A stretch of DNA of 64,000 nt from Paenibacillus sp. HWE-109 (GTDB taxonomy: Bacteria; Bacillota; Bacilli; Paenibacillales; NBRC-103111): NCBI RefSeq assembly GCF_022163125.1, contig NZ_CP091881.1:6200001-6264000 (forward strand). Direction: 5' to 3'. The notes beneath the pieces were generated by a model. The model was not told the DNA's origin. It did not search any database and saw only the letters and a program-made list of their open reading frames with translations. Made by a program: the position numbers and the translations under genes. Below, in pieces: positions 16,765-25,264 of the stretch. Position 1 is the first letter of the stretch. Each line of letters begins with the position of its first letter.

Positions 16765-17451
16765 TTACAAAGTCTCAACCTCAGCAATCTCAATATATGC
16801 CATGCTTTTCAAATCATCATAAACCTCGGAAGCATATTTCCGATCGATGAAAACGATAAAATGGAGCTCCTGCTGCTCCTTGTTCAGCTCTTTGATATGC
16901 ACGCTTTTCATCTTGTACCCGCGGGCAATAATAGCCTTGATAATCGTCGTCAGATTCCCTTCATGGGAGACGACAAGCCGGACGCGAAGGTCTTTCATGA
17001 TGAGCGGTCGAGGGCCCATTTTCTTAATAAAATAGGGCAGAACCACGACGCTGATCATAATCAGCACCAGTCCGAAGAAAGCTTCGACGAAGAAGCCAGC
17101 TCCCACAGCAATGCCGAGGCCTGCTGCTCCCCAAATCATCGCCGCTGTCGTTAAACCGATAATAACATCATTGTGTTTGCGCAGAATCACGCCAGCTCCG
17201 AGGAAACCAATACCGCTAACTACCTGCGCGGCAAGCCGCATTGGGTCCATCACATGGAGTCCGGCAACGGCGTATTTATTCGATGATTCAATGGAAACAA
17301 TGGTGAGCAGGCAGCTGCTCAGGCAAATGACCAATGAAGTCTTGAGTCCTAACGGTTTATTGCGAATTTCACGTTCCAAGCCAATAATTAATCCGAAAAT
17401 AGCAGAAATGCCCAATTTAATTAAAATATGAAAATCTACGGAAATCATCAT
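16765..17451 (-). CDS. MgtC/SapB family membrane protein
   Basis: About 228 residues: an N-terminal membrane domain with four to five helices containing the family signatures (GLIIGLEREIRNKPLGLKTS; AAQVVSGIGFLGAGVILR), and a C-terminal cytosolic ACT-like domain (about 150-228). MgtC-type proteins are linked to growth at low magnesium and to ATP synthase control in other bacteria; no magnesium sensor RNA is visible here. I chose ATG 17451 after AGAGGAGACAACCACG; the in-frame start at 17481 would include that site. Monocistronic, with its terminator at 16644-16679. Confidence 0.88.
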   Translation of the reverse strand: MMISVDFHILIKLGISAIFGLIIGLEREIRNKPLGLKTSLVICLSSCLLTIVSIESSNKYAVAGLHVMDPMRLAAQVVSGIGFLGAGVILRKHNDVIIGLTTAAMIWGAAGLGIAVGAGFFVEAFFGLVLIMISVVVLPYFIKKMGPRPLIMKDLRVRLVVSHEGNLTTIIKAIIARGYKMKSVHIKELNKEQQELHFIVFIDRKYASEVYDDLKSMAYIEIAEVETL

Positions 17452-17559
17452 CGTGGTTGTCTCCTCTGATTGAACTAACATTTACAATATCTTAACATTA
17501 GAGAGTTGTAAATGACCGCTAGTTAATAAAGGAAACTTTTATGCCGCACACCAAAAAGC

Positions 17560-17592
17560 CTGAGAAGAGTTAGGCACTCTTCTCAGACTTTG
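17560..17592 (-). terminator. Terminator of the ABC/two-component operon
   Basis: CTGAGAAGAG/CTCTTCTCAG stem with a TAGGCA loop, followed on the minus strand by GCTTTTTGG. It starts just past the response regulator stop. Confidence 0.85.
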
Positions 17593-17594
17593 AC

Positions 17595-18284
17595 TTATAT
17601 GCGGAAGCGGTATCCCGCGCCCCATATGGTTTCGATGTATTGTGGATTGGATGGATCCTGCTCAATCTTCTCCCGCAGTTTGCGGATGTGTACCGTGACG
17701 GTGGCAATTTCACCCATCGCGTCCATTCCCCATAGAAGATCGAATAGCTGCTCTTTGCTGTACACCCGGTTGGGATTCATCGCCAGATGAGTCAGCAAAT
17801 CGAATTCTTTGGTGGTGAACACGACTTCTTTCTCATTCACAAAGACGCGGCGCGCTGTTTTATCAATCATAAGACCGCGAATGCGCACTTCGTCATTCTT
17901 GGTTTCACGCCTGCCCATCAACCTCTCATACCTTGCCAAATGGGCTTTGACTCTGGCTACCATTTCGCTGGGGCTGAAAGGCTTAATGATATAATCATCC
18001 GCGCCGAGGCCCAGCCCACGGATTTTGTCGATGTCTTCTTTTTTGGCGGACACCATTACGATCGGAATATCTTTCTCGCTGCGAATACGTCGGCAGATTT
18101 CGAATCCATCTACTTTGGGCAGCATCAGATCGAGGATAATCAAATCATAATCGTTCGTGAGCGCCCGCTGGAGCCCTTTGTCACCGCTGTTCTCTATATC
18201 AACCACATAGCCGCTGATCTCCAAATAATCCCGTTCCAACTCGGCGATGCTTTGTTCGTCTTCAATGATTAAGATCCGACTCAT
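17595..18284 (-). CDS. OmpR-family response regulator
   Basis: Cytoplasmic DNA-binding response regulator of 229 residues: receiver domain with the acidic pair ED near 8-10, phosphoacceptor Asp at about 52 (IILDLMLP) and KPFSPSE lysine, then an OmpR-type winged helix (VFTTKEFDLLTHLAMNPNRV; IWGAGYRF). Its ATG overlaps the stop of the histidine kinase gene (ATGA). Gene order behind a secreted protein and an ABC-2 exporter suggests it controls that exporter in response to a cell-envelope signal; this is inferred from context. Confidence 0.93.
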   Translation of the reverse strand: MSRILIIEDEQSIAELERDYLEISGYVVDIENSGDKGLQRALTNDYDLIILDLMLPKVDGFEICRRIRSEKDIPIVMVSAKKEDIDKIRGLGLGADDYIIKPFSPSEMVARVKAHLARYERLMGRRETKNDEVRIRGLMIDKTARRVFVNEKEVVFTTKEFDLLTHLAMNPNRVYSKEQLFDLLWGMDAMGEIATVTVHIRKLREKIEQDPSNPQYIETIWGAGYRFRI

Positions 18285-19756
18285 CCTTCGCTCTCCTCCT
18301 GCTGACTAAGCGGTAATGCCATGTAGACCGTCGTCCCCCGCCCGATCATGCTGGTCGCGCCGATTCTGCCGCCATGTTCTTCCATGATTTGTTTGGCTAT
18401 CGCGAGCCCAAGCCCGCTCCCTCCGGTCGCTGTATTGCGTGAAGGGTCTGCTCGGTAAAACCGGTCAAAAATATGCGGGAGCGCCTCCTCGGAGATGCCT
18501 TGACCGTTATCTATAATTTGAATGACGGCATGGCCGTCGATCTCTCTCAAAGTTAAAGTAATGCTGCGGTTGCCTTCATCACTGTACTTGACTGCATTTT
18601 CAATAATGTTCAGCAGAACACGTCTCAGCTTATCACGGTCTGCGGTTACATACAGAGGCGATTGCGGCAGCTCGGTAAGCGCGAAGCGAACCCCTTTTTT
18701 CTCCATATCGAACTGCAATTCCTGCACGCAATCCTGCACATATTGGCCCAGATCCACAGTCTCGAATTGAAAAGGGACTTTGCCCAAATCCAACTTGGAA
18801 AATAAGAATAATTCATCTATCAGCCGATCCATATCAGCGGCTTTATTGTAGATGGTACGAATATAGCGGTCCATTTTGTCCGGCGAATTCGACACGCCAT
18901 CCATGATGCCTTCGACATACCCTTTGATCGCCGTAACCGGTGTCTTGAGATCATGCGAAATATTCGAAATGAGCTCCTTGCGGTTCTCTTCATATTGCAG
19001 TTGAATCTCAACAGACTTCTTCAGCTTGCGCCGCATTTCTTCAAAAGCCGTACTCAGCTCTCCGATCTCATCATCGGAATGCCGGACAACTTCGAAGTCG
19101 AGATTGCCTTCTTTGATTTCCTCCGCTGCACGTTTAAGCGATTTTAGCGGCCTAATGATACTGCGTGAAACAAAGTAGGTCAATACCCCGTTGGTTAGAA
19201 CGAGAATGAGAATAAACGTCACGATGACCGATTTGGAAAATTGGTGCAAATATTTCTGGAAAGGGCCTCCGTCCAGGAAGACGAATACGGAGCCTTTGCT
19301 TTTATCCGAAAATAAAAAATCTTGCTGCCGAGTTATCCACAGGGAACCTTGGTTGCGCTGAAATTCGCCCGATGAGGTGCCGTAGGAAGGCAGTTTGGTC
19401 GTATTCCCCGCTTCCCCTTCTTTGATGTAGGGAGAAACGTACGTAATTTCCAAATCTTTGCGAATAATTACGCCCATATTGATCTTATGGAACCGCGCTT
19501 CCAAATCCTTGATGAAGGCAGGATCCAGGAAGGCATCCGGTTCTGTATCTGTCTTCGCTTTCATATAAGCGACATTCTCAAGTTCCTGATCGACAACGCG
19601 CTTTATGGGATTGCCTTGGGAGAAATCTACTTGGAAACCGGACTTCAAGCTTCCGAAGGTTGCGATGCTGATTAAGATCACGGCTAGTATAGAGAGCACA
19701 AGCGGTACCAGCAGCATCGCGATGTAAGAAAGTACCAGCCGTAAACGAATCGACAT
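18281..19756 (-). CDS. Sensor histidine kinase with extracellular domain and HAMP
   Basis: About 491 residues: transmembrane helix near 10-35, an extracellular sensor domain of about 150 residues, a second helix (VIVTFILILVLTNGVLTYFV), HAMP linker, H-box SNISHDLKTPVTAIKGY, and ATPase motifs (N-box NIIENAVKYS, DNGQGI, GGSGLGLAIAKQ). The large outer domain sets it apart from the BceS type, which lacks one. I chose ATG 19756 over the TTG at 19765, as GGAG lies 11 bases upstream of it. It follows the permease stop after 5 bp and overlaps the regulator gene by four bases. Confidence 0.92.
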   Translation of the reverse strand: MSIRLRLVLSYIAMLLVPLVLSILAVILISIATFGSLKSGFQVDFSQGNPIKRVVDQELENVAYMKAKTDTEPDAFLDPAFIKDLEARFHKINMGVIIRKDLEITYVSPYIKEGEAGNTTKLPSYGTSSGEFQRNQGSLWITRQQDFLFSDKSKGSVFVFLDGGPFQKYLHQFSKSVIVTFILILVLTNGVLTYFVSRSIIRPLKSLKRAAEEIKEGNLDFEVVRHSDDEIGELSTAFEEMRRKLKKSVEIQLQYEENRKELISNISHDLKTPVTAIKGYVEGIMDGVSNSPDKMDRYIRTIYNKAADMDRLIDELFLFSKLDLGKVPFQFETVDLGQYVQDCVQELQFDMEKKGVRFALTELPQSPLYVTADRDKLRRVLLNIIENAVKYSDEGNRSITLTLREIDGHAVIQIIDNGQGISEEALPHIFDRFYRADPSRNTATGGSGLGLAIAKQIMEEHGGRIGATSMIGRGTTVYMALPLSQQEESEG

Positions 19757-19761
19757 CCGCG

Positions 19762-20511
19762 TCAAATCTCCTTTTTATCGAAAAAATAAAAACCTGCTGT
19801 GTAAAACAATATACTACATGCCGCTAGAAACATAAAGATACTGCTGATTTTGCCTATGGCTAGTTGGCTGCCGATCCAAAGCATGTGCCAATCCATATAA
19901 GCCGTAGGTGAATAGGTAGCAATCTGCGGAACGAAGAAGGCGGCTACTTTAAACGCTAGATATAGAAGTATGCTGACGGTCAAAGCGGAACTGCTGCTGG
20001 AAAAGAATTGCGCCAGAAACACAGCCATAATACTGAGTACAAGTAGGGGAACAAAAGCTGAGCCATAGGCGAGAAACCACTTAACAACCGTGCCAAAGCC
20101 TCCAAAGTTTTGGAAAAACAACGCGGATATAACAGAGGCCAGCAAACCTGCCACCAGAAATAGCGCAATATAGATGCCAAGCGCAATTTGTTTGGAAGTA
20201 AACACTTTGAAGCGCGTGATGGGCCGTGTGAGTGTGTTTTTCATGGTTCGGTCACCCATTTCACCGGAGAAGACATCTGCGGCTCCCATGAAGACGAAGA
20301 GCGGAAGGAATATGCTTGTTAGTAAGCCGAGCATCAGAATCGGGAAGTCCTGAGAGGCGATGGCGCCGATCCCAATTCCGCTTTGGAAGCGTTCCAGCAG
20401 CACGCCTGCAAGTACCGGCAGAATAACGGTTACGGCCAGAAAGAATATCGTTTTCTTTTTGGCTGCCATTTTAATCGTTTCATTCCAGACGTTGGCGGTT
20501 AAACTAAGCAT
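19762..20511 (-). CDS. ABC-2 type permease
   Basis: Permease of 249 residues with six hydrophobic segments, of the BcrB/NatB-like ABC-2 kind (ANVWNETIKMAAKKKTIFFL start; GEMGDRTMKNTLTRPITR cytoplasmic loop that contacts the ATPase). AGGAGG lies ten bases before the ATG, inside the end of the ATPase gene, which it overlaps by eight bases. Together with the ATPase it should form an exporter or a sensing/resistance transporter; the substrate is unknown. Confidence 0.87.
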   Translation of the reverse strand: MLSLTANVWNETIKMAAKKKTIFFLAVTVILPVLAGVLLERFQSGIGIGAIASQDFPILMLGLLTSIFLPLFVFMGAADVFSGEMGDRTMKNTLTRPITRFKVFTSKQIALGIYIALFLVAGLLASVISALFFQNFGGFGTVVKWFLAYGSAFVPLLVLSIMAVFLAQFFSSSSSALTVSILLYLAFKVAAFFVPQIATYSPTAYMDWHMLWIGSQLAIGKISSIFMFLAACSILFYTAGFYFFDKKEI

Positions 20512-21241
20512 GGGCTGCGAGCCTCCTGACTTCTGTAATTTCGCGCAAGTAGGCCTCTTCCAGCGATGCGCTGCCTTTGGCTAATTCGGAAATAAGTCCT
20601 TCACGAACAAGCCGTCCTTGATGAATGATCCCCATCCGGTTGCACATGAGCTCCATTTCATGAATTAGATGGCTCGAGATCAGGAACGTAATTCGTTCCT
20701 CCCTGGCCAATCGCAAAATAATTTCGCGTATATGGACCATCCCTTCGATGTCCAAACCATTGGTAGGCTCATCCAGTATGAGCAATTCCGGCTTCGACAG
20801 CATCGCCGCGGCGAGTCCCAAGCGCTGCTTCATCCCAAGCGAGTAGCCCGCTACCTTCTCCTGTTGAAACGGGGTCAGACCTACGATCTCCAGCACTTCG
20901 TCTACGCGCTGCTTGCCGATGCCCGGATAGAATCTTGCTGCCAGCTCCAGGTTTTTGCGGCCGCTCATGAACGTGAAGGCTTCTGCCGTTTCGATCAGCA
21001 CGCCGACCTTGGACATCGCTTGCTCATACTGGGTCGACACGTCGTGGCCGAACAACTTCACATGGCCTTGCTGCGGCCGGGCTAAACCTGTCATGATCTT
21101 CATGACTGTGGTTTTGCCTGCCCCATTCGGTCCGAAGAAGCCATAAATATCGCCTTGCTGCACCGTCATGTTTACTTCCTGAATGCCGCGCTTGTTCTTA
21201 TACATTTTTGTCAGATTGTTAATTTCTACGATCGCTGTCAT
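20504..21241 (-). CDS. ABC transporter ATPase, BcrA-like
   Basis: ATPase of the exporter, about 245 residues. Walker A GPNGAGKTT, Q-loop LIETAEAFTFMSG, signature YSLGMKQRLGLAAAML, Walker B LLILDEPTNGLD and H-loop ISSHL are present; the sequence is typical of bacitracin-resistance (BcrA) and lantibiotic-immunity ATPases. I chose ATG 21241 after AAGGCGG; the frame extends upstream to 21274 without a site. It starts 77 bp after the stop of the secreted-protein gene, so the five genes could share a transcript. Confidence 0.9.
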   Translation of the reverse strand: MTAIVEINNLTKMYKNKRGIQEVNMTVQQGDIYGFFGPNGAGKTTVMKIMTGLARPQQGHVKLFGHDVSTQYEQAMSKVGVLIETAEAFTFMSGRKNLELAARFYPGIGKQRVDEVLEIVGLTPFQQEKVAGYSLGMKQRLGLAAAMLSKPELLILDEPTNGLDIEGMVHIREIILRLAREERITFLISSHLIHEMELMCNRMGIIHQGRLVREGLISELAKGSASLEEAYLREITEVRRLAAHA

Positions 21242-21318
21242 GCGAGTCCGCCTTTCAAGAAATAAGGAGGTCAACTTGTGTTGAACGTTGAGCCCTCCCC
21301 TTCTTTATGAGTTCATAC

Positions 21319-22251
21319 TTATTCGTGTTTACCCCAGTTTTTGCCGGAGTTCTCGTCGAACTTCACGGTTTCCAGCTTTTTGCCGTTCAAATCAACGGTA
21401 TCCGGTGTTGTCGAGTTCAAGCTGGACAATGTCATATCCACACTAAGTACAACGTCATGTGCTTTTCCGCCAGCATCTTTGCCGGAAATATGGATTTGCG
21501 CTGTTTGATTCGTGATATGGTTATCCGCATCCACGCTTGCGTTCATTTCAACCTCATCCATCTTGATGTCAGAGGTTAATTGGGGCAAGCTATTCTTGAG
21601 TGTCGTTACGTCTACACCCAGCGTATCAGCTTTGGCCGGCAGCGGACGATCGTTATTCTCAGCTGTGCCATGTTTGATGACCAGTGAGCCAATCGTGTTC
21701 ACGACCGGAGAAATTTGACTGCCTGACAGTTTAAAATGGATGTTCTTCACATTGCCTGATGCTTGATCCATCGTGACATAATTTTTCAGATTGCCGACTA
21801 AGGCATCAACCACATTTTCCACTTCGCTTATGACTTGCGGGTCCGGTGTGTGGTTGGCACGTTCATGCTCTTTGAACTTGCCCTGCATGCCATCGCCTTC
21901 TAACAATTTATACACATCAGAATCGTCTGTTTTCACAATTTGTTTGCCATCTTGGTTGTAAAAGTGAATCGTTTGCTGCTCCGCACCGCTCTTCACGGTT
22001 ACTTCTGCGCTTCCAGCTTGATTCTTGCCGCTGCTTTTGATCGTCGATGTCACATTCAGAAGCGGCGCACCGTTGTCCTTCAAGCTCACATTCACCTGAC
22101 GGGTTACATTGTCTACTGTTGCTGTTTCTTTGAAAGCCGATTTGAAAGCTTCATATCCGGGAGCATCTCCCACTCCTGCATATACCGAAGTCACAAGCAT
22201 CATGCTGCCTACCGCTACACCAAGTCCCATCATCGCTAACTTCTTATTCAT
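21319..22251 (-). CDS. Secreted protein of unknown function beside the ABC/TCS genes
   Basis: A 310-residue exported protein. Signal peptide about 1-25 (MNKKLAMMGLGVAVGSMM, cleavage after VYA). The mature part is beta-rich and polar (VNVSLKDNGAPLLNVTSTIK; AEVTVKSGAEQQTIHFYNQD), with a long-chain-like architecture of repeated antiparallel strands; a lipocalin/LolA-like fold is conceivable but unproven. I do not recognise a named family. GGAGG lies ten bases before ATG 22251. As first gene ahead of an ABC-2 exporter and a two-component pair, it may be a cargo-binding or signal-binding partner. Confidence 0.72.
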   Translation of the reverse strand: MNKKLAMMGLGVAVGSMMLVTSVYAGVGDAPGYEAFKSAFKETATVDNVTRQVNVSLKDNGAPLLNVTSTIKSSGKNQAGSAEVTVKSGAEQQTIHFYNQDGKQIVKTDDSDVYKLLEGDGMQGKFKEHERANHTPDPQVISEVENVVDALVGNLKNYVTMDQASGNVKNIHFKLSGSQISPVVNTIGSLVIKHGTAENNDRPLPAKADTLGVDVTTLKNSLPQLTSDIKMDEVEMNASVDADNHITNQTAQIHISGKDAGGKAHDVVLSVDMTLSSLNSTTPDTVDLNGKKLETVKFDENSGKNWGKHE

Positions 22252-22413
22252 ATCTGTTTGCCTCCGCGTATTCAACGCTCTATCTAATTTGGATGCGTTC
22301 CTCGCTTCCATGTATTCATCTTATCCCCCCGATCTTAATTGCCTCTAAAACACCTATTAAGCTTGCCTAAAACAATTCTTAAAATTTTATAAAGTGGGCA
22401 ACGGTCAAACGGA

Positions 22414-22442
22414 TAGACCTCACAACACTGTAATACTATAAT
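22414..22442 (+). promoter_or_regulatory. Sigma-A-like promoter of the AraC-type regulator
   Basis: TAGACC (22414) and TATAAT (22437) are 17 bp apart, about 40 bp ahead of the ribosome binding site AAGGAGG at 22474-22480. Confidence 0.6.
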
Positions 22443-22480
22443 GAATCAAAGCTCAGCTTCTTCAGCTAGCATTAAGGAGG

Positions 22481-24127
22481 GTGGTCCTACTGGATATAGA
22501 AAATAAAGCTAATAATAGGGCGTACGAGTCCCTTGATCATATGAGTTTTAAGCTCCGAGAGATCGAACTGTTTCAAAACCACGCCATTGCTTGGGAATTA
22601 AGGCTTCAATTCATTAAGTCTTATACCCTCATTCTGGCAGCAAGCGGCCAAGGCTGGCTGACCATTGACGGTCAATTTATCGAGCTGCGGCAAGGCAGTG
22701 CCTATATTTGCGCTCCCGGTCAACTGATTCAGGCTGCGGCGCACTCATTTGATGAACGTGGATTTTATCATTTGCGATTTGACATGATTGAAGAGGCAGG
22801 GGCATTCGGCCATTCTGCGGAAATTATCAGGCAGGGAAGTGTATTTCCGATCAAAGGTGAAGTGATTACTTCTTCTCCCGTCTCTGTTAATGCTTTATGT
22901 GAAACCATTTATCACGAGTTATCGGACGGGGATCCGCTCAAACGATTTCGCAGTCAAATTCTCTTTCAAGAAGTGCTGTATATCATCTTGCAAGATGCTC
23001 TTCTCAACCAAGGAAACGACCCGGAATCCGCACTTGAAAGTGCAAAAGCCTATATCGAGCGGCATTACCAACATGATCTGACAATTGAGCAACTAGCCAA
23101 GGTTGCGGGCATGAGTTCCCGCCATTTTATGCGATTATTCAAAAAAAGGTATGGTTGCAGTGCAATCGACTATTTGACAGACTTTCGGATCAAACAAGCG
23201 CAGCAGCTTATGCGAACAGGTGAGCATTATCGTCTCAAGGACATCGCTCGGCATGTGGGCTATCAGGATGACATTTATTTTAGACGTAAATTCAAACAGA
23301 TCGCAGGCATGCCTCCCGCAACCTTTATGAAGAACAGCAAGCTGAAAATCGTTGCCTACGATTCTTTGTGCATCGGATATCTGCTTACGCTTAAGATCAC
23401 GCCCAGCGCTGCCCCGGCTGATCACCCGTGGACCGATTATTATCAGAGAAAGTATGCAACAGAGGCTGTAGTTCCGTTAAGTTCTGATTTTGTGCGTAAA
23501 CGGGAGGAAATTCGGCTTGTTAAACCCGATTTTATAATCGGCCTTGACATTCATATCCCCGCCGAAGAACAGACGAGGCTTCAAGAAATTGCCCCCACCT
23601 TTGTTGTTCCCTGGACAGAGACCGATTGGCGTAAGCAATTGCACTTGATCGCTCAGTTTCTGGGCCTAACAGCAATAGCCGAAGTCTGGCTTGAAAATTA
23701 TGAACGGAAAGCTCATTTGGTAAGCGCTCAAGTGAAATCTCTCCTGAAGGACGATAGTCTCCTTATCCTGAGAATAACCGGAAATCAGTATCATGTTTTG
23801 GGCAGCAGAAGCTTTGCCACTGTATTGTATGATGATCTTCAGATTGTGCCTGCACGCGGCGTGGATCCCATCAAGACGAATCAGCAGGTGATTCCTGAAC
23901 AGTTGCCCGGTTTCGATGCAGATCGCCTTTTGCTCATCGTGGACGAAGATCCCCCGTCACAATCAACCTGGCAGACGCTTACCCATTCGAATCTATGGCG
24001 CAATCTGAAAGCAGTCAGGAACGGCCGGTTGGATTTCCTTCCAACCTACCCGTGGGTAGAATATACAGCCTTCACCCAGGAATTATTGCTCAATGAAGTA
24101 CAGAAGTTTTGGCGGAATCGTGCATAG
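22481..24127 (+). CDS. AraC-type regulator fused to a siderophore-binding-like domain
   Basis: Regulator of the Btr/YbbB kind, up to 548 residues. An N-terminal cupin-like part (about 20-170) is followed by two AraC helix-turn-helix motifs (LTIEQLAKVAGMSSRHFMRL; DIARHVGYQDDIYFRRKFK) and then a C-terminal domain of about 260 residues resembling iron-siderophore binding proteins (HIPAEEQTRLQEIAPTFVVP). In B. subtilis Btr binds ferric bacillibactin through this domain and activates uptake genes. The start is uncertain: AAGGAGG ends at 22480, directly against GTG 22481; a CTG at 22490 has ideal spacing and ATG 22541 is a third choice. The neighbouring Fur-boxed uptake gene is the obvious target. 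Confidence 0.88.
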   Translation: MVLLDIENKANNRAYESLDHMSFKLREIELFQNHAIAWELRLQFIKSYTLILAASGQGWLTIDGQFIELRQGSAYICAPGQLIQAAAHSFDERGFYHLRFDMIEEAGAFGHSAEIIRQGSVFPIKGEVITSSPVSVNALCETIYHELSDGDPLKRFRSQILFQEVLYIILQDALLNQGNDPESALESAKAYIERHYQHDLTIEQLAKVAGMSSRHFMRLFKKRYGCSAIDYLTDFRIKQAQQLMRTGEHYRLKDIARHVGYQDDIYFRRKFKQIAGMPPATFMKNSKLKIVAYDSLCIGYLLTLKITPSAAPADHPWTDYYQRKYATEAVVPLSSDFVRKREEIRLVKPDFIIGLDIHIPAEEQTRLQEIAPTFVVPWTETDWRKQLHLIAQFLGLTAIAEVWLENYERKAHLVSAQVKSLLKDDSLLILRITGNQYHVLGSRSFATVLYDDLQIVPARGVDPIKTNQQVIPEQLPGFDADRLLLIVDEDPPSQSTWQTLTHSNLWRNLKAVRNGRLDFLPTYPWVEYTAFTQELLLNEVQKFWRNRA

Positions 24128-24170
24128 AAAATTGTCAGCATCGTCAATATTCTGGAATACGGAAATCATC

Positions 24171-24200
24171 TATACTCCTCTTATGTGATAATGATAATCA
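24171..24200 (+). promoter_or_regulatory. Minus-10 element with overlapping Fur box
   Basis: TGATAATGATAATCA at 24186-24200 matches the B. subtilis Fur consensus TGATAATNATTATCA at all but one or two positions. TATACT at 24171-24176 can act as the -10, so Fur would cover the start of transcription and shut the gene off when iron is plentiful. Confidence 0.85.
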
Positions 24201-24256
24201 GTATTAATGTTGATCTTCATTGACAAATTCAACTTTTATGAGGAGTATCGGGAAAA

Positions 24257-25252
24257 ATGAAACGCAGTATACAATGGATAGCGGGAATCGCCAGCATATT
24301 GTTTCTACTAGCAAGCACGGCTTGTGCAGCTACAAAAACGGAGCCAAATCAGGTAAGTTCCTCCCCTGCTGCCTCCAATCAAACTACTAAAGTCGTAACT
24401 GATAAGCAGCGTGTAGTAAAAAGTTCAAAGGGCGACGTCAAGATTCCAGACGAACCGAAGAAGGTCATTGGACTCTCTGTCGTGTATCCTGAATTTCTGT
24501 ATGCACTCGGTGTTACACCTATTGCTGTTCAAAACTATCACCCGGAGTTTCCGTCCTATTTAAAAGAACCTTTCAAGTATACCGTGAAGACGGGTCTTGC
24601 CCAAACGCCTAATTTCGAAGCTATTCTAGCCACTGAGCCTGACCTCATTATTGCGCCTACTTGGTGGTCCGACAAAGATTATGAGCAGTTGTCCAAAATC
24701 GCACCCACCGTCCTTTTGCCACAGAGAGATAATTGGCGTGATGAATTAAAGGATATTGGCGAGGTTCTCGGTAAAAAGACACTGGCTGAGAAGGTTATTC
24801 AAGATTTACAGAACAAAGAAGTGGACGCTAAAGAAAAGCTTCATGCTCTTGTTGGAAACGAAACGGTGATGTATATGATGATTATGGCGAAGGAACTAGT
24901 TGTTTACGGAGAGAATATCGATCGAGGCAGTTTCATTCACAAAGAGTTAGGCTTGAAGCCGGTTAAAGACTTCCCGCAGAGTGAACAGAGTGTATCCATT
25001 TCATTGGAAAAAATACCTGATTTTAACCCCGATCATATCATTCTGCAGCTTGATGATGAATCCAGCGATGAGGTTCAGAAGAGATATAAAGCCCTGTTGG
25101 AAAGTTCTTTATGGAAGAATATGACCGCAGTGAAGAACAACCACGTTTACATCATGGGAGGCAAGGAATGGTTCAGCTTGGGAATGTCTCCACTGGCGGA
25201 CAGCAATGCTGTTGACGACGTGCTTCGCGCATTTAATAAGAACGCTAAATAA
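24257..25252 (+). CDS. Iron-siderophore ABC binding protein
   Basis: Probable lipoprotein of 331 residues that captures ferric siderophore outside the membrane (FhuD/FeuA-like, PF01497-type). The signal ends LLASTAC with the lipid Cys near residue 23; the -3 position is Ser rather than the usual Leu. Family landmarks are KKVIGLSVVYPEFLYALGV, TPNFEAILATEPDLII and the final SNAVDDVLRAF. GAGGAG precedes the ATG. Fur-box control is visible upstream. No permease or ATPase gene lies in this block, so it must use a transporter encoded elsewhere or be an orphan receptor, perhaps presenting ligand to a shared permease. Confidence 0.88.
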   Translation: MKRSIQWIAGIASILFLLASTACAATKTEPNQVSSSPAASNQTTKVVTDKQRVVKSSKGDVKIPDEPKKVIGLSVVYPEFLYALGVTPIAVQNYHPEFPSYLKEPFKYTVKTGLAQTPNFEAILATEPDLIIAPTWWSDKDYEQLSKIAPTVLLPQRDNWRDELKDIGEVLGKKTLAEKVIQDLQNKEVDAKEKLHALVGNETVMYMMIMAKELVVYGENIDRGSFIHKELGLKPVKDFPQSEQSVSISLEKIPDFNPDHIILQLDDESSDEVQKRYKALLESSLWKNMTAVKNNHVYIMGGKEWFSLGMSPLADSNAVDDVLRAFNKNAK

Positions 25253-25264
25253 TGGGGGCCTGCA

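Noticed and set aside
16500..17154. Plus-strand frames of 116 and 160 codons
   Set aside because: They run through the repeat block and antisense to the MgtC-like gene, with no start signal.
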